DNA of 64,000 bases, taken from contig JAIXWG010000015.1 in the NCBI GenBank assembly GCA_027482245.1, positions 62,001-126,000 on the forward strand. The letters are read 5' to 3'. This document shows, piece after piece, positions 33,697 through 42,617 of this stretch (positions are counted from its first letter, which is position 1; the number at the start of each line of letters is the position of its first letter). The DNA comes from Acetobacteraceae bacterium (GTDB lineage: Bacteria; Pseudomonadota; Alphaproteobacteria; Acetobacterales; Acetobacteraceae). A program made the translations under genes and the position numbers. A model generated the notes under the pieces. It did no database searches, was not told the origin of the DNA, and worked only from the letters and a program-made list of their open reading frames with translations.

Positions 33697-33791
33697 CCGG
33701 CGGCCGACGAAGCCGGCCGAGGCCGCGAATGCGGCCCGCGGCAAGTGCCGCGAAGCCAAGCGGCCGGAGGCCGCGCCCGGCGTCTGAGGGC
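33697..33791 (+). repeat. multi-hairpin AGCCAAG element, copy C
   Basis: CGGC-cgacgaa-GCCG, GGCCGC-gaat-GCGGCC, CGCGGCA-ag-TGCCGCG, the spacer AGCCAAG, CGGCC-gga-GGCCG and CCCGGCGTCTGAGGGC follow in a row. It begins two bases after the udgX stop codon. Confidence 0.7.
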
Positions 33792-33804
33792 ACAGGTAAA
33801 CGCT

Positions 33805-33850
33805 GTTTCCCCCGATACCCCCTTTGCCAGGGCCGTGACGGCCCTGGACC
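33805..33850. repeat. diverged two-hairpin repeat, copy 4 (terminator-like)
   Basis: The left hairpin AAAC-gct-GTTT is changed relative to the other copies. The right hairpin CCAGGGCC-gtgac-GGCCCTGG (33827-33847) is perfect. It lies between convergent genes right after copy C of the other repeat family. Confidence 0.65.
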
Positions 33851-33854
33851 GTCG

Positions 33855-34700
33855 TCAGTTGAGGCGCTGGCGCAATTCCTCGAGGAGGCCCTTCACGCGG
33901 GCGGCCTGGGGGCCTTCGGGAACCAGCTTGAGGAAATTCTCGAGGGCAGCGATGGCGGCGCCGATCTGGTCGAGGCGCTGGTGCATCAGACCGGCCTCCC
34001 GCCACAACGGCGCGGCATCGGGGGCCAGGCGCAGCATGTCCTCGGTGCAGGAAACCGCGCCGGCCAGGTCGCCATCCCGCAGGCGGCGCACCTTGATGTT
34101 GTTCTGCAGCCGCAGCAGCACCGCGCGCTTGTCCATCCGCGCCAGCGACGCCGGGCCGAGCTCCGCCTGGTCCCCCGCGAAGCGCTTCAGCGTGGCACGC
34201 AGGTCGCGCGCATCCATGGCATGGCCGCCGGCGAAGACATCCACCACCACCTGGCCGCGGCCGGCGAGTGCGATCAGGAAATGGCCGGGGAAGTCGATGC
34301 CATGCGCCTCCCACCCCGCGGCCTCCGCCGCATGCAGCCAGAGGATGCCGAGCGCCACCGGCAGCCCCCGCCGGCGCTCCATCACGCGCAGCAGGTTGGC
34401 GTTGGACAGGTCCTCGTAGGTCTCCTCGTCGCCGGCATAGCCGAACTGGCCGTGGATGACCTGCGCCAGCACGGCGCGGCGGCGGGCGACGTCACCGGCA
34501 TCGGCCTCCGGGTCCGCGGCGGCGGCATTGACCGCGGCGCGGGCCAGCGCCGTCAGGTGCTCCGCCCCCGCGCGCCAATCGGCATCCAGCGCATCGACGC
34601 GCGCCAGCTGCAGCGCGGCCAGGCCGATGTCGATCTCGGAATCCGGCAGCGTGCCGAGCGCGGCCAGCGCCGCGCGCGCATCCTGCAGCGGGTTGCTCAT
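33855..34700 (-). CDS. SirB1 family transglutaminase-like/tetratricopeptide protein
   Basis: This 281-residue protein has the SirB1 (PF13369) N-terminal domain, with YEDLSNANLLRVMERRRGLP and HGIDFPGHFLIAL, then C-terminal helical repeats (DLAGAVSCTEDMLRLAPDAA) resembling TPRs. The biochemical activity is unknown; the transglutaminase-like Cys is not evident. It is nine bases downstream of the HIT gene on the same strand. Confidence 0.85.
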   Translation of the reverse strand: MSNPLQDARAALAALGTLPDSEIDIGLAALQLARVDALDADWRAGAEHLTALARAAVNAAAADPEADAGDVARRRAVLAQVIHGQFGYAGDEETYEDLSNANLLRVMERRRGLPVALGILWLHAAEAAGWEAHGIDFPGHFLIALAGRGQVVVDVFAGGHAMDARDLRATLKRFAGDQAELGPASLARMDKRAVLLRLQNNIKVRRLRDGDLAGAVSCTEDMLRLAPDAAPLWREAGLMHQRLDQIGAAIAALENFLKLVPEGPQAARVKGLLEELRQRLN

Positions 34701-34709
34701 GCGGCTTCC

Positions 34710-35096
34710 TCAGCCCTGCGCCGGCACCATCCGGCCGACGCGGCGGCCACCGAAGATGTGGACGTGGAAATGCGGCACCTCCTGCCCCCCATCCTCGCCC
34801 ATGTTGGACAGGATGCGATAGCCGGCGGATTCGAGGCCGAGGTCCCGCGCCACCTTGCCGACCGCCCGCCAGAAGCCCGCGACCTCCGCATCGCTCGCCT
34901 GCGCGCTGAAATCGGCGTGGGAGACATAGGGCCCCTTCGGGATCACCAGCACATGCACGGGCGTCTGCGGGTTGATGTCATGGAAGGCCAGCGCGAACTC
35001 ATCCTCATGCACCCGCTTGCAGGGGATCTCGCCCCGCAGGATGCGCGCGAAGATGTTTGCCGGATCATAGGGCGGCAGGCCGGTCATGCGCGTCAT
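34710..35096 (-). CDS. histidine triad (HIT) nucleotide-binding protein
   Basis: This 128-residue HinT-like purine nucleoside phosphoramidase has ANIFARILRGEIPCKRVHED at the start and the catalytic triad of histidines in PHFHVHIFGG. The length is normal. GGAG is eight bases before the ATG at 35096. It clusters with hisE upstream, an association seen in other alphaproteobacteria. Confidence 0.93.
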   Translation of the reverse strand: MTRMTGLPPYDPANIFARILRGEIPCKRVHEDEFALAFHDINPQTPVHVLVIPKGPYVSHADFSAQASDAEVAGFWRAVGKVARDLGLESAGYRILSNMGEDGGQEVPHFHVHIFGGRRVGRMVPAQG

Positions 35097-35159
35097 GGTC
35101 GAGGCTCCGGAAGCGTCGTCAGAGCCCCTGTTCTGGCGACGCCCCCGGCATGGCGCAAG

Positions 35160-35789
35160 TCAGGGAAGCTTGGTGGTGTTCGCCGCGCGCACCAGGCCCT
35201 TGGGGCGGGACGCCTTCTCCGCGATGCCGGAAATCCCCTGGCGGCGGGCGAGTTCCGCCCAGACCTCCGCCGGCGCGATGCCGGCATCCACCCAGAGCAC
35301 CATGAGGTGATAGAGCAGGTCGGCGCTTTCCAGCACCGTCGCGGCGCGGTTGCCCATCGTCGCCTCGATCACGCATTCCACCGCCTCCTCCCCCAGCTTC
35401 TGGGCGACCTTGGCGGTGCCGCGGGCCAGCAGGCGGGCGGAATGCGAATGCTCCACGTCGCCGGAGGCGCGCCGCGCCTCCACCGTGCGCCAGAGCGTGT
35501 CGAGGATGCCGGCGTCCGCGCCCTCCACCGTGAAGGGGGCGAGCGCGCCGGCGCCGGCGGCGCTTGCCGCCTTCGGCATGGCAAGCTGCTGCGCGACGGG
35601 GATGGTGGGCGGCAGCGGCAGGGCGGCCGCGACCTTCAGCGCCTTCTTCTTCGCCTTGGGCAGCTTGGCCTTCAGCAGCTTCGCCTTCGGGGCCTTCGCC
35701 TTGGGCTTGGCGGCCTTGGCCTTCACCGGCTTGGCCTTGGGGGGCTTGGCCTTGGCGGGCTTCGCCTTCGCAATCGCGGCCTTGCCCAT
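35160..35789 (-). CDS. hisE: phosphoribosyl-ATP pyrophosphatase HisE with a histone-H1-like N-terminal tail
   Basis: This 209-residue protein hydrolyses phosphoribosyl-ATP to phosphoribosyl-AMP in histidine synthesis. The HisE domain is C-terminal (about 95-190): [17 protein letters not shown] and [13 protein letters not shown] carry the metal-binding Glu/Asp residues. Residues 3-55 are low-complexity Lys/Ala/Pro repeats ([18 protein letters not shown]), strongly basic and unlike normal HisE, which is about 100-110 residues. The ATG overlaps the hisF stop (ATGA). The tail might bind nucleic acid or simply be disordered. Confidence 0.92.
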   Translation of the reverse strand: MGKAAIAKAKPAKAKPPKAKPVKAKAAKPKAKAPKAKLLKAKLPKAKKKALKVAAALPLPPTIPVAQQLAMPKAASAAGAGALAPFTVEGADAGILDTLWRTVEARRASGDVEHSHSARLLARGTAKVAQKLGEEAVECVIEATMGNRAATVLESADLLYHLMVLWVDAGIAPAEVWAELARRQGISGIAEKASRPKGLVRAANTTKLP

Positions 35790-36559
35790 CACGCAGCCTC
35801 CGCCATCGGGCGCACCGGCAGGCCGGCCGCTTCCAGCGCCGCCTTCGCCTCCGCGATCCGCATCTGGCCGTAATGGAAGACGCTGGCGGCGAGCAGCCCC
35901 GTGGCGCCCGCCTTGGCGCCATCCACGAAATGGCTGGCATCGCCGACGCCGCCGCTCGCCACGATCGGCAGCCGCACCGCCGCCCGCGCGGCGCGCAGCA
36001 GGCCGAGGTCGAAGCCCTGGCGCGTGCCGTCCCGGTCCATGGAGGTCAGCAGGATCTCCCCCGCGCCACGGCGCTCGGCTTCCCGGATCCACTCGATGGC
36101 GTCGATACCGGTGCCGCGGCGGCCGCCATGGGTGAAGACCTCCCACGTCCCATCGCCGGAGGATCGAGCGTCGATGGCGACGACGATGGCCTGGCTGCCG
36201 AAGGCCTCCGCGCCGCGGGTCACCACGGCGGGGTCCGACACGAAGGCGGAATTGATGGAGACCTTGTCGGCGCCGGCCAGCAGCAGGCGGCGCATGTCTT
36301 CCACCGCGCGGACGCCGCCGCCGACCGTGAGGGGAATGAACACCTGCGCGGCGGTGCGGGAGACGACGTCGAGCATCGTGTCCCGCCCCTCATGGCTCGC
36401 GGTGATGTCGAGGAAGGTGATCTCGTCCGCGCCCTCGCGGTCATAGATCCGCGCCTGCTCGACAGGATCGCCGGCGTCACGCAGCTCGAGGAAATTGACG
36501 CCCTTGACGACGCGGCCGTCCTTGACGTCGAGGCAGGGGATCACGCGCAGGGCCAGCAC
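35789..36559 (-). CDS. hisF: imidazole glycerol phosphate synthase subunit HisF
   Basis: This 256-residue TIM-barrel cyclase, with HisH, converts PRFAR and ammonia to IGP and AICAR. It shows the catalytic Asp in [16 protein letters not shown] and the second Asp in [17 protein letters not shown], with phosphate loops [11 protein letters not shown] and ASGGVGD. The start is GTG with GGAG eight bases upstream. It is coupled to hisE downstream. Confidence 0.97.
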   Translation of the reverse strand: MLALRVIPCLDVKDGRVVKGVNFLELRDAGDPVEQARIYDREGADEITFLDITASHEGRDTMLDVVSRTAAQVFIPLTVGGGVRAVEDMRRLLLAGADKVSINSAFVSDPAVVTRGAEAFGSQAIVVAIDARSSGDGTWEVFTHGGRRGTGIDAIEWIREAERRGAGEILLTSMDRDGTRQGFDLGLLRAARAAVRLPIVASGGVGDASHFVDGAKAGATGLLAASVFHYGQMRIAEAKAALEAAGLPVRPMAEAA

Positions 36560-36653
36560 CGGGGGCGCTCCGCTGGGACGGGGTGTCCAGGGTTGTCAGG
36601 GGCCGCGCCGGATGGCGGCGGCAGGCCGTGATTGGAACCTCGGGCGCCGCCGG

Positions 36654-36839
36654 TCAAGCGATGATCTGGCGGACCCAGCCCAGCAGCAGCCCGGCCAGGA
36701 CCAGCGCCAGCGCGCCCCGCAGGTTGCGGTCCCGCAGCCGGACCTCCCGCCCCTTCAGCAGCCGTCCCAGCACCCGCACCGCCAGCCAGGCCGCGAGGAC
36801 GAAGCAGGCCGTCTCCGCCAGTTGCAGCGCGACGGCCAC
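36654..36839 (-). CDS. small membrane protein in the his cluster
   Basis: This 61-residue protein has two hydrophobic segments (about 4-24 and 41-57) separated by a very basic loop, GRLLKGREVRLRDRNLRG. It begins with GTG seven bases after the hisA stop. There is no clear Shine-Dalgarno, so it may be translated by coupling. No family is recognised. It separates hisA from hisF. Confidence 0.5.
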   Translation of the reverse strand: MAVALQLAETACFVLAAWLAVRVLGRLLKGREVRLRDRNLRGALALVLAGLLLGWVRQIIA

Positions 36840-36845
36840 GCCGGG

Positions 36846-37574
36846 TCAGGCGGCGGCGAGGGCCAGGGCGGCGGCGGGCTGCACGCGGCCATCATAGAGC
36901 GCGCGGCCCAGGATGGCGCCGGCCACGACGCCTTCCGCCTTCAGCGCCACGATGTCGTCCGTCGAGGCAACGCCGCCCGAGGCGATGACGGGCATGGAGA
37001 CCGCGCGGGCGAGCGCGGCGGTGGCCGTGACGTTCACGCCGCTCAGCATGCCGTCGCGGGCGATGTCGGTGTAGATGATGGCGGCGGCGCCCGAGCCCTC
37101 GAAGGCTTTCGCCAGATCGACGGCGGTGGTGGCGCTGGTTTCGGCCCAGCCCTCGGTGGCCACGAAGCCGTCCCGCGCATCGATGCCCAGCGCCACGCGC
37201 CCGGGGAAGGCGCGGCAAGCGGCGCGGGCGAAATCGGGGTCCTTCACCGCGGCGGAGCCGAGGATGATGCGGGTGACGCCGGCGGCCAGCCAGGCTTCCG
37301 CCGTCGCCATGTCCCGGATGCCGCCGCCGAGTTGCACGGAGAGCCCCGGCACGGCGGCGATGATGCGCTTCACCGCCTCCACATTCGCGGGCTTGCCGGC
37401 GAAGGCGCCGTCGAGGTCCACGACATGCACCCAGGCGAAGCCCTGGGTGGCGAAGGACGCGGCCTGCGCGCCGGGGTCATCGGCATAGACCGTGGCCTGT
37501 GCCATGTCGCCGCGCTTCAGGCGCACCACCTGCCCGCCCTTGAGGTCGATGGCGGGATAGAGAGTGAAGGCCAT
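36846..37574 (-). CDS. hisA: phosphoribosylformimino-AICAR isomerase HisA
   Basis: This 242-residue TIM barrel catalyses the Amadori rearrangement of Pro[20 protein letters not shown] contains the catalytic base Asp, [16 protein letters not shown] the catalytic acid Asp, and VQLGGGIRD and ASGGVAS the phosphate-binding loops. The ATG overlaps the GNAT gene stop (ATGA). Confidence 0.97.
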   Translation of the reverse strand: MAFTLYPAIDLKGGQVVRLKRGDMAQATVYADDPGAQAASFATQGFAWVHVVDLDGAFAGKPANVEAVKRIIAAVPGLSVQLGGGIRDMATAEAWLAAGVTRIILGSAAVKDPDFARAACRAFPGRVALGIDARDGFVATEGWAETSATTAVDLAKAFEGSGAAAIIYTDIARDGMLSGVNVTATAALARAVSMPVIASGGVASTDDIVALKAEGVVAGAILGRALYDGRVQPAAALALAAA

Positions 37575-38161
37575 CAGCCGCCCCCGATCAGGCTTTCCGT
37601 GCTGCGCCCGCGGCCGGGCTCCAGCAGCTTGTGGTAGAAATGGCCCGCGACGGTGCGGCCATCGACCCGCGCATAGGCGGGATGGGTGCCCCAGCGCGTG
37701 TAGCCGAGGCCCTCGAACAGCGCGATGGCGCTCGACTGCGTCTCCCGCACGTCGAGGTTCAGCACGCGGATGCCGGTGCCGGCGGCGTATTCCTCCACGC
37801 GCTCGACCAGCTGCCGCGCCAGGCCGTGGCCGCGGGCATAGGGGGCGATGTAGGCATGGGTCAGCTGCGCGGCGAAGGCCTGGGCCTCGTTGTTGCGGGG
37901 CGGGCGGACCAGCTGCGCGCTGCCGACGACGATGTTGTCGAGCCGCGCGACGAAGAGCGTGCGGTCCGGCACCAGCAGCACGCCGCGGAAATGGCGGGCC
38001 AGCGCGGCGCGGTCCTGGCTCTGCACCCAGCCGAAGCCACCACCCTCGATGATCGCGGCGTTGGTGGCCTCGCACAGCTCATCGAGGTCGTGCGGCGACA
38101 GCTCCGTCACGATGTCCACCGCCAGCTTGTGCTGGCCGGCGCGCTGGATGGTCGGGCTCAT
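37574..38161 (-). CDS. GNAT family N-acetyltransferase
   Basis: This 195-residue acetyltransferase shows the acetyl-CoA loop region [20 protein letters not shown] (an R/Q-x-x-G-x-G/A variant) and the later [20 protein letters not shown]. The substrate is unknown. It is embedded between hisH and hisA with four-base overlaps on both sides, so it is co-expressed with histidine biosynthesis. Confidence 0.88.
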   Translation of the reverse strand: MSPTIQRAGQHKLAVDIVTELSPHDLDELCEATNAAIIEGGGFGWVQSQDRAALARHFRGVLLVPDRTLFVARLDNIVVGSAQLVRPPRNNEAQAFAAQLTHAYIAPYARGHGLARQLVERVEEYAAGTGIRVLNLDVRETQSSAIALFEGLGYTRWGTHPAYARVDGRTVAGHFYHKLLEPGRGRSTESLIGGG

Positions 38162-38811
38162 AGTGTCCAGCGCAGGAAATTGGCGAGGATGCGCAGCCCG
38201 ACCAGGCTGCTCTTCTCGACGTGGAATTGCGTGCCGGCGATGTTGTCCCGCCCGACGATGGCCGGGACCGTGCCGCCATAGCGGGTGCTGGCCAGCAATT
38301 CGGCGGGCTGGCCGCCGGCCAGCGCGTAGGAATGCACGAAATAAGCATGGGCACCGGGGGCGATGCCGGCCAGCAGCGGGTGCGCCGCCTGGTCCAGCAC
38401 CAGCGCGTTCCAGCCCATCTGCGGCAGGGGCAGCGCCGCACCGGTCTCGTCGCGCGGATCCATCGGCGCGATCTCGCCCGCGATCCAGCCGAGGCCCGGC
38501 GTCACGCCATGTTCCAGCCCGCGCTCCGCCATCAGCTGCATGCCGACGCAGATGCCGAGGAACGGCTTCTTCTGGACCATGACGCTGTCGGTCAGCGCAT
38601 CGACCATGCCGGGCAGCGCATCCAATCCGCGGCGGCAGGCGGCGAAGGCGCCCTGGCCGGGCAGCACCACGCGGTCCGCGGCGCGGACATCCGCCGAATC
38701 GGTCGTCACCGCGACCTGCGCCGCGACGCCCGTTTCGCGGATGACCCGTTCCAGCGCCCGCGTGACGGAGGCGAGGTTGCCCGAGCCGGGATCGATGACG
38801 GCGATTTTCAC
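38158..38811 (-). CDS. hisH: imidazole glycerol phosphate synthase glutaminase subunit HisH
   Basis: This 217-residue class I glutamine amidotransferase supplies ammonia to HisF. The nucleophile Cys lies in [15 protein letters not shown], and the His and Glu of the triad in [19 protein letters not shown] is the N-terminal signature. The start is GTG, overlapping the stop of the DUF2628 gene (GTGA). Confidence 0.97.
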   Translation of the reverse strand: MKIAVIDPGSGNLASVTRALERVIRETGVAAQVAVTTDSADVRAADRVVLPGQGAFAACRRGLDALPGMVDALTDSVMVQKKPFLGICVGMQLMAERGLEHGVTPGLGWIAGEIAPMDPRDETGAALPLPQMGWNALVLDQAAHPLLAGIAPGAHAYFVHSYALAGGQPAELLASTRYGGTVPAIVGRDNIAGTQFHVEKSSLVGLRILANFLRWTL

Positions 38812-39206
38812 GGCAGGCTCCGCACCAGGTCGGGGCGCTGCTGGCCGAGGCGGAACCAGGCGGTATCCAGGCTGTCCGCCACCACCACGCCGCGTTCCGG
38901 CAGGCCGAGTCGCGCGAGCCGCGCGCGCAGCCGGTCCCGCGCCTCGAACCCCGCCAGCAGATGGAGGACGACGGTGGTGGCGCTCAGCAGCGGCTCCGGC
39001 AGCAGCAGGGCCGCGGCGACGACCAGGACCAGCAGGCCGAGCGCTTCCCACCACAGCCGGTTCCAGGCGAACCAGAAGGGGCCGAATATGGTCGCGGCGA
39101 GGGAGAAGCCTTCCGGCACCAGGACCGGGGCGCGGGTCTTCGGCTCCGGCCAGCCCTCCGGCCCGGGGGGCGGGGGTGGCGCCGCATGGACGGTGTAGAG
39201 CTTCAC
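38808..39206 (-). CDS. DUF2628 membrane protein
   Basis: This 132-residue protein has a Pro-rich N-terminus ([13 protein letters not shown]), the DUF2628 core [20 protein letters not shown], one or two membrane segments at about 46-70 and 75-90, then a soluble tail. The start is GTG two bases after hisB. Function is unknown. The gene is translationally coupled between hisB and hisH, an arrangement I associate with alphaproteobacterial his clusters. Confidence 0.8.
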   Translation of the reverse strand: MKLYTVHAAPPPPPGPEGWPEPKTRAPVLVPEGFSLAATIFGPFWFAWNRLWWEALGLLVLVVAAALLLPEPLLSATTVVLHLLAGFEARDRLRARLARLGLPERGVVVADSLDTAWFRLGQQRPDLVRSLP

Positions 39207-39208
39207 GA

Positions 39209-39805
39209 TCAGCCCTCCAGCGAGCCCTTGGTGGAGGGGATTTCGCCAGCCATCCGCGGGTCCGTCTCCAGCGCCATCCGGAGCGCCCGGGCGACGGCCT
39301 TGAAGCAGGCCTCGGCCACATGGTGGGCATTGGTGCCGGCCTTCAAGGTCACGTGCAGGGTGATGCCGCTGTTGAAGGCGAACGCCCGGAAGAATTCCTC
39401 GACCAGCTCGGTGTCGAACGTGCCGATCTTGGGGCGCTGGAAGGGGACGGACCAGGCGAGGAAGGGGCGGCCGGAGATGTCGATCGCGGCCTCGGCCAGC
39501 GCCTCGTCCATCGGCAGCAGGCACTGCCCGAAGCGCCGGATGCCGCGCTTGTCGCCGAGCGCCTGGCGCAGCGCCTGACCGAGCACGATGCCGACATCCT
39601 CCACCGTGTGGTGGTCGTCGATATGCAGGTCGCCCTTGGCCGCGACGGTCAGGTCCATCAGCGAATGGCGGGCGAGCGCGGTCAGCATGTGGTCGAAGAA
39701 CCCGACCCCGGTCGCGACCTCCACCTTGCCGGTGCCGTCCAGGGCAAGGGTCAGGCGGATGTCGGTTTCGGAGGTGGCGCGGGCGATGCTGGCGGTGCGC
39801 GTCAT
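39209..39805 (-). CDS. hisB: imidazoleglycerol-phosphate dehydratase HisB
   Basis: This 198-residue Mn-dependent dehydratase has the duplicated metal-binding motifs FFDHML and [17 protein letters not shown], later matched by [19 protein letters not shown]. The length is that of a monofunctional enzyme without the phosphatase domain. It is the first gene of the his cluster, divergent from hslV. Confidence 0.97.
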   Translation of the reverse strand: MTRTASIARATSETDIRLTLALDGTGKVEVATGVGFFDHMLTALARHSLMDLTVAAKGDLHIDDHHTVEDVGIVLGQALRQALGDKRGIRRFGQCLLPMDEALAEAAIDISGRPFLAWSVPFQRPKIGTFDTELVEEFFRAFAFNSGITLHVTLKAGTNAHHVAEACFKAVARALRMALETDPRMAGEIPSTKGSLEG

Positions 39806-39924
39806 GGGCGCTGCACTAGCCGATGGGGCGCGCGGGGTCCACGGGCGGGTGATGACGGCGGGGCAACAATCGCCACGACGGCCCTCGGGTGTTGCATTTC
39901 TGTTCTGCACCGCCGGCGTTCCCG

Positions 39925-39952
39925 CTTGCATTGCACTGGCCCTGCCCCGATG
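39925..39952 (+). promoter_or_regulatory. sigma-32 (heat shock) promoter candidate for hslVU
   Basis: CTTGCAT (39925-39931) and CCCCGATG (39945-39952) are 13 bp apart, close to the RpoH consensus CTTGAAA-N11-16-CCCCATNT. The -10 ends 15 bases before the hslV ATG. Heat-shock control of hslVU is known in proteobacteria. Confidence 0.5.
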
Positions 39953-39967
39953 CCACATGCGCGGGCC

Positions 39968-40534
39968 ATGAACACCACCTCCTCCCCGCATGATCCCCTC
40001 GGCTGGCACGGCACCACCATCCTCTGCGTCCGCAAGGATGGGCGCGTGGCGATGGCGGGGGATGGCCAGGTCTCGCTGGGCCAGACCGTCGTGAAGGGCA
40101 ATGCGCGCAAGGTGCGGCGCATCGCCCAGGGCCGCGTGCTGGCCGGCTTCGCCGGTGCCACGGCCGATGCCTTCACCCTGCTGGAACGGCTGGAGGCGAA
40201 GCTGGAACGCTTCCCGGACCAGCTGGAACGCGCCTGCGTCGAACTCGCCAAGGATTGGCGGACGGATCGCTACCTGCGGCGGCTGGAGGCGCTGCTCGCG
40301 GTGGCGGATGCCAAGCGGTCCCTGCTTCTGACCGGCCAGGGTGACGTGCTGGAACCCGAGGATGCCGTGATCGGCATCGGCTCCGGCGGCAACTACGCGC
40401 TGGCCGCCGCCCGCGCGCTGCTGCCGGTGGAGGGCATCGCGGCGGAGGAAGTCGCGCGCCGCGCCATGAGGATCGCCGCCGACATCTGCGTCTACACCAA
40501 CGGCAACATCGTGCTGGAGACCATCGAGCCGTGA
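39968..40534 (+). CDS. hslV: ATP-dependent protease peptidase subunit HslV
   Basis: A 188-residue Ntn-hydrolase threonine protease. The mature N-terminal nucleophile is probably Thr16 in [17 protein letters not shown], after removal of a propeptide longer than the usual one or few residues. [20 protein letters not shown] and [15 protein letters not shown] are family motifs. It assembles as dodecamers capped by HslU. The stop overlaps the hslU GTG. Confidence 0.97.
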   Translation: MNTTSSPHDPLGWHGTTILCVRKDGRVAMAGDGQVSLGQTVVKGNARKVRRIAQGRVLAGFAGATADAFTLLERLEAKLERFPDQLERACVELAKDWRTDRYLRRLEALLAVADAKRSLLLTGQGDVLEPEDAVIGIGSGGNYALAAARALLPVEGIAAEEVARRAMRIAADICVYTNGNIVLETIEP

Positions 40535-41856
40535 CGGAAACCGTGAACCTCTCCCCGCGGGAAATCGTCAGCGAGCTTGACCGCCACATCGTCGGCCAGA
40601 ACGACGCCAAGCGCGCCGTCGCCATCGCGCTCCGCAACCGCTGGCGCCGCCAGCAGCTCGCCCCCGGGCTGCGGGAGGAGGTGGTGCCGAAGAACATCCT
40701 GATGATCGGGCCGACGGGCTGCGGCAAGACGGAGATCGCGCGCCGCCTGGCCAAGCTCGCCAACGCACCTTTCTTGAAGGTGGAAGCGACGAAGTTCACC
40801 GAGGTTGGCTATGTCGGCCGCGACGTGGACAGCATCATCCGCGACCTCATCGAGGTCAGCATCACCCAGACGCGCGAAAATTCGAGAAAATCCGTTCAGG
40901 CGAAGGCGGAGCTGGCGGCGGAGGAGAAGCTCATCTCCGCGCTGGTTGGCGAAGGTGCCTCCGGTGAGACGCGCATGAAATTCCGCCGGATGCTGCGGGA
41001 GGGCCAGCTGGAGAGCCGGGAGGTGGAGGTGCAGGTCGCCGACACGACCGGCGGCATGCCGATCGGCATGATGGACATGCCCGGCGCCCAGGGCCTGCAG
41101 ATGCAGAACATGCAGGAGATGCTGGGCAAGATGTTCGGCGGCCGCCAGAAGCCCCGCAAGATGACGGTGGCCGAGGCGCGCCAGGCCCTGCTGAAGGACG
41201 AGGCCGACAAGCTGCTGGACCAGGAGGCGCTGACGCGCGAGGCCGTCGCCAACGCCGAGAACAATGGCATCGTCTTCATCGACGAGATCGACAAGGTCTG
41301 CGCTCGCACCGGCGAGGGCGGCACGCGCGGTGGCGACGTCTCCCGCGAGGGCGTGCAGCGCGACCTGCTGCCGCTGATCGAGGGCACGACAGTCACCACC
41401 AAGCACGGGCCGGTGAAGACGGACCACATCCTCTTCATCACCTCCGGCGCCTTCCATCAGGCGAAGCCGAGTGACCTGCTGCCGGAGCTGCAGGGCCGCC
41501 TGCCGATCCGGGTGGAGCTCTCTGCCCTGACCCGCGACGATTTCCGGCGCATCCTGACGGAGCCCGAGCACTCACTGGTGAAGCAGTATGTGGCGCTGCT
41601 GGGGACGGAGGGCGTGACCCTCGACATCACCAGCGAGGCGACGGACGCGATCGCCGAGCTTGCCGCCGAGATCAACGCGACGGTGGAGAACATCGGCGCC
41701 CGCCGCCTTGCCACCGTGATGGAGCGCCTGCTGGACGAGATCTCCTTCACCGCCTCCGACCGCGGAGGGGAGACGATCACGGTGGATGGCGCGCTGGTGA
41801 AGACCCGCGTGGCGCCGCTGGCGGGCAGCGCGGATTTGTCGCGCTTCATCCTGTAA
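40531..41856 (+). CDS. hslU: HslU, AAA+ ATPase subunit of the HslUV protease
   Basis: This 441-residue AAA+ unfoldase has Walker [16 protein letters not shown] near residue 60, Walker [10 protein letters not shown] and the central I-domain (about 110-240) with the methionine-rich segment [19 protein letters not shown]. The C-terminus ends DLSRFIL, the tail that inserts into HslV. The start is GTG, coupled to hslV by GTGA. Confidence 0.97.
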   Translation: MTETVNLSPREIVSELDRHIVGQNDAKRAVAIALRNRWRRQQLAPGLREEVVPKNILMIGPTGCGKTEIARRLAKLANAPFLKVEATKFTEVGYVGRDVDSIIRDLIEVSITQTRENSRKSVQAKAELAAEEKLISALVGEGASGETRMKFRRMLREGQLESREVEVQVADTTGGMPIGMMDMPGAQGLQMQNMQEMLGKMFGGRQKPRKMTVAEARQALLKDEADKLLDQEALTREAVANAENNGIVFIDEIDKVCARTGEGGTRGGDVSREGVQRDLLPLIEGTTVTTKHGPVKTDHILFITSGAFHQAKPSDLLPELQGRLPIRVELSALTRDDFRRILTEPEHSLVKQYVALLGTEGVTLDITSEATDAIAELAAEINATVENIGARRLATVMERLLDEISFTASDRGGETITVDGALVKTRVAPLAGSADLSRFIL

Positions 41857-41865
41857 TAACAGACG

Positions 41866-41895
41866 TGGACACGGGCGGGGTCGCTGCGTTATAAC
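41866..41895 (+). promoter_or_regulatory. sigma-70 promoter of the toxin-antitoxin operon
   Basis: TGGACA (41866-41871) and TATAAC (41890-41895) are 18 bp apart, each one mismatch from consensus. The -10 overlaps the 8-bp palindrome GTTATAAC, a plausible site for antitoxin autoregulation. Confidence 0.5.
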
Positions 41896-41919
41896 CTTCG
41901 TATCAACGGAGGTTGTGAC

Positions 41920-42144
41920 ATGGCGACCCTCAAGCTGCGCGCGATCGGCAATTCGGTGGGCGTGGTGCTGCCGAAGGAAGTGCTGGCCAAGCTCGGGCTG
42001 GCGGAGGGGGACAGCCTCCAGGTCGTAGAGAGCCCGGACGGGCTGCTGCTGACGGCCGCGCCGCAGGAGACGGAGGCGCAGCTCGACCTCGGCCGCGAGA
42101 TGATGCGGAAGTACCGGGAAACCTTCGCCGCCCTGGCCAAGTAG
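41920..42144 (+). CDS. AbrB/MazE-type antitoxin
   Basis: This 74-residue protein has the swapped-hairpin AbrB domain at residues 1-45 (KLRAIGNSVGVVLPKEVLAK, then EGDSLQVVESPDGLLL) and a C-terminal acidic helix that should bind the toxin. CGGAGG lies shortly before the ATG. The toxin gene follows after 10 bases. It should both neutralise Doc and repress the operon. Confidence 0.88.
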   Translation: MATLKLRAIGNSVGVVLPKEVLAKLGLAEGDSLQVVESPDGLLLTAAPQETEAQLDLGREMMRKYRETFAALAK

Positions 42145-42154
42145 GAGGCGTGGC

Positions 42155-42547
42155 ATGACCACGCCCCGCTGGCTGGACAAGCGGGCGCTGCTCTACCTCC
42201 ACAGCGAAAGCCTCCGGCAGTTCGGCGGGGCGGAAGGGCTGCGTGACGAGGGATTGCTGGACAGCGCCCTCGCCCGTCCTCTCAACCGGCACGCCTATGA
42301 GGCGGAGACGGATATCTGCCGTCTCGCCGCGGCCTATGCGCATGGCATCGTCCGCAACCACCCCTTCGTGGATGGCAACAAGCGCGCCGCCTTCCTGGCG
42401 GCGGGCGTGTTCCTGATGGCGAACGGGCTCGACCTCGTCGCACCGCAGCCGATGGCGACGGTCGCCATGCTCGACCTCGCCGCCGGCGACCTCCCGGAAG
42501 ACGAATTCGCTACCTGGCTGCGGGACCATACGGCGCCCCGCGCGTAA
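42155..42547 (+). CDS. doc: Doc-family (Fic fold) toxin
   Basis: This 130-residue protein has the Fic/Doc active-site motif HPFVDGNKRAAFLAAGVFL (HxFxxGNKR). Phage Doc, with a Lys-altered motif, phosphorylates EF-Tu; here Gly precedes NKR as in AMP-transferring Fic enzymes, so the exact activity is open. The N-terminus RALLYLHSESLRQFGG is typical of death-on-curing proteins. It is paired with an AbrB-type antitoxin rather than Phd. Confidence 0.9.
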   Translation: MTTPRWLDKRALLYLHSESLRQFGGAEGLRDEGLLDSALARPLNRHAYEAETDICRLAAAYAHGIVRNHPFVDGNKRAAFLAAGVFLMANGLDLVAPQPMATVAMLDLAAGDLPEDEFATWLRDHTAPRA

Positions 42548-42617
42548 CAGGCTGCACCCGTCACAACAATGGCGGGCGCGGTCGCGCAGCGCGCCGCGAA
42601 CCCCCATATGGTGCCGC

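Noticed and set aside
35640..35775. Short tandem repeats looking like a repeat array or CRISPR
   Set aside because: They are in-frame Lys/Ala/Pro codon repeats inside hisE, without spacers of constant length.
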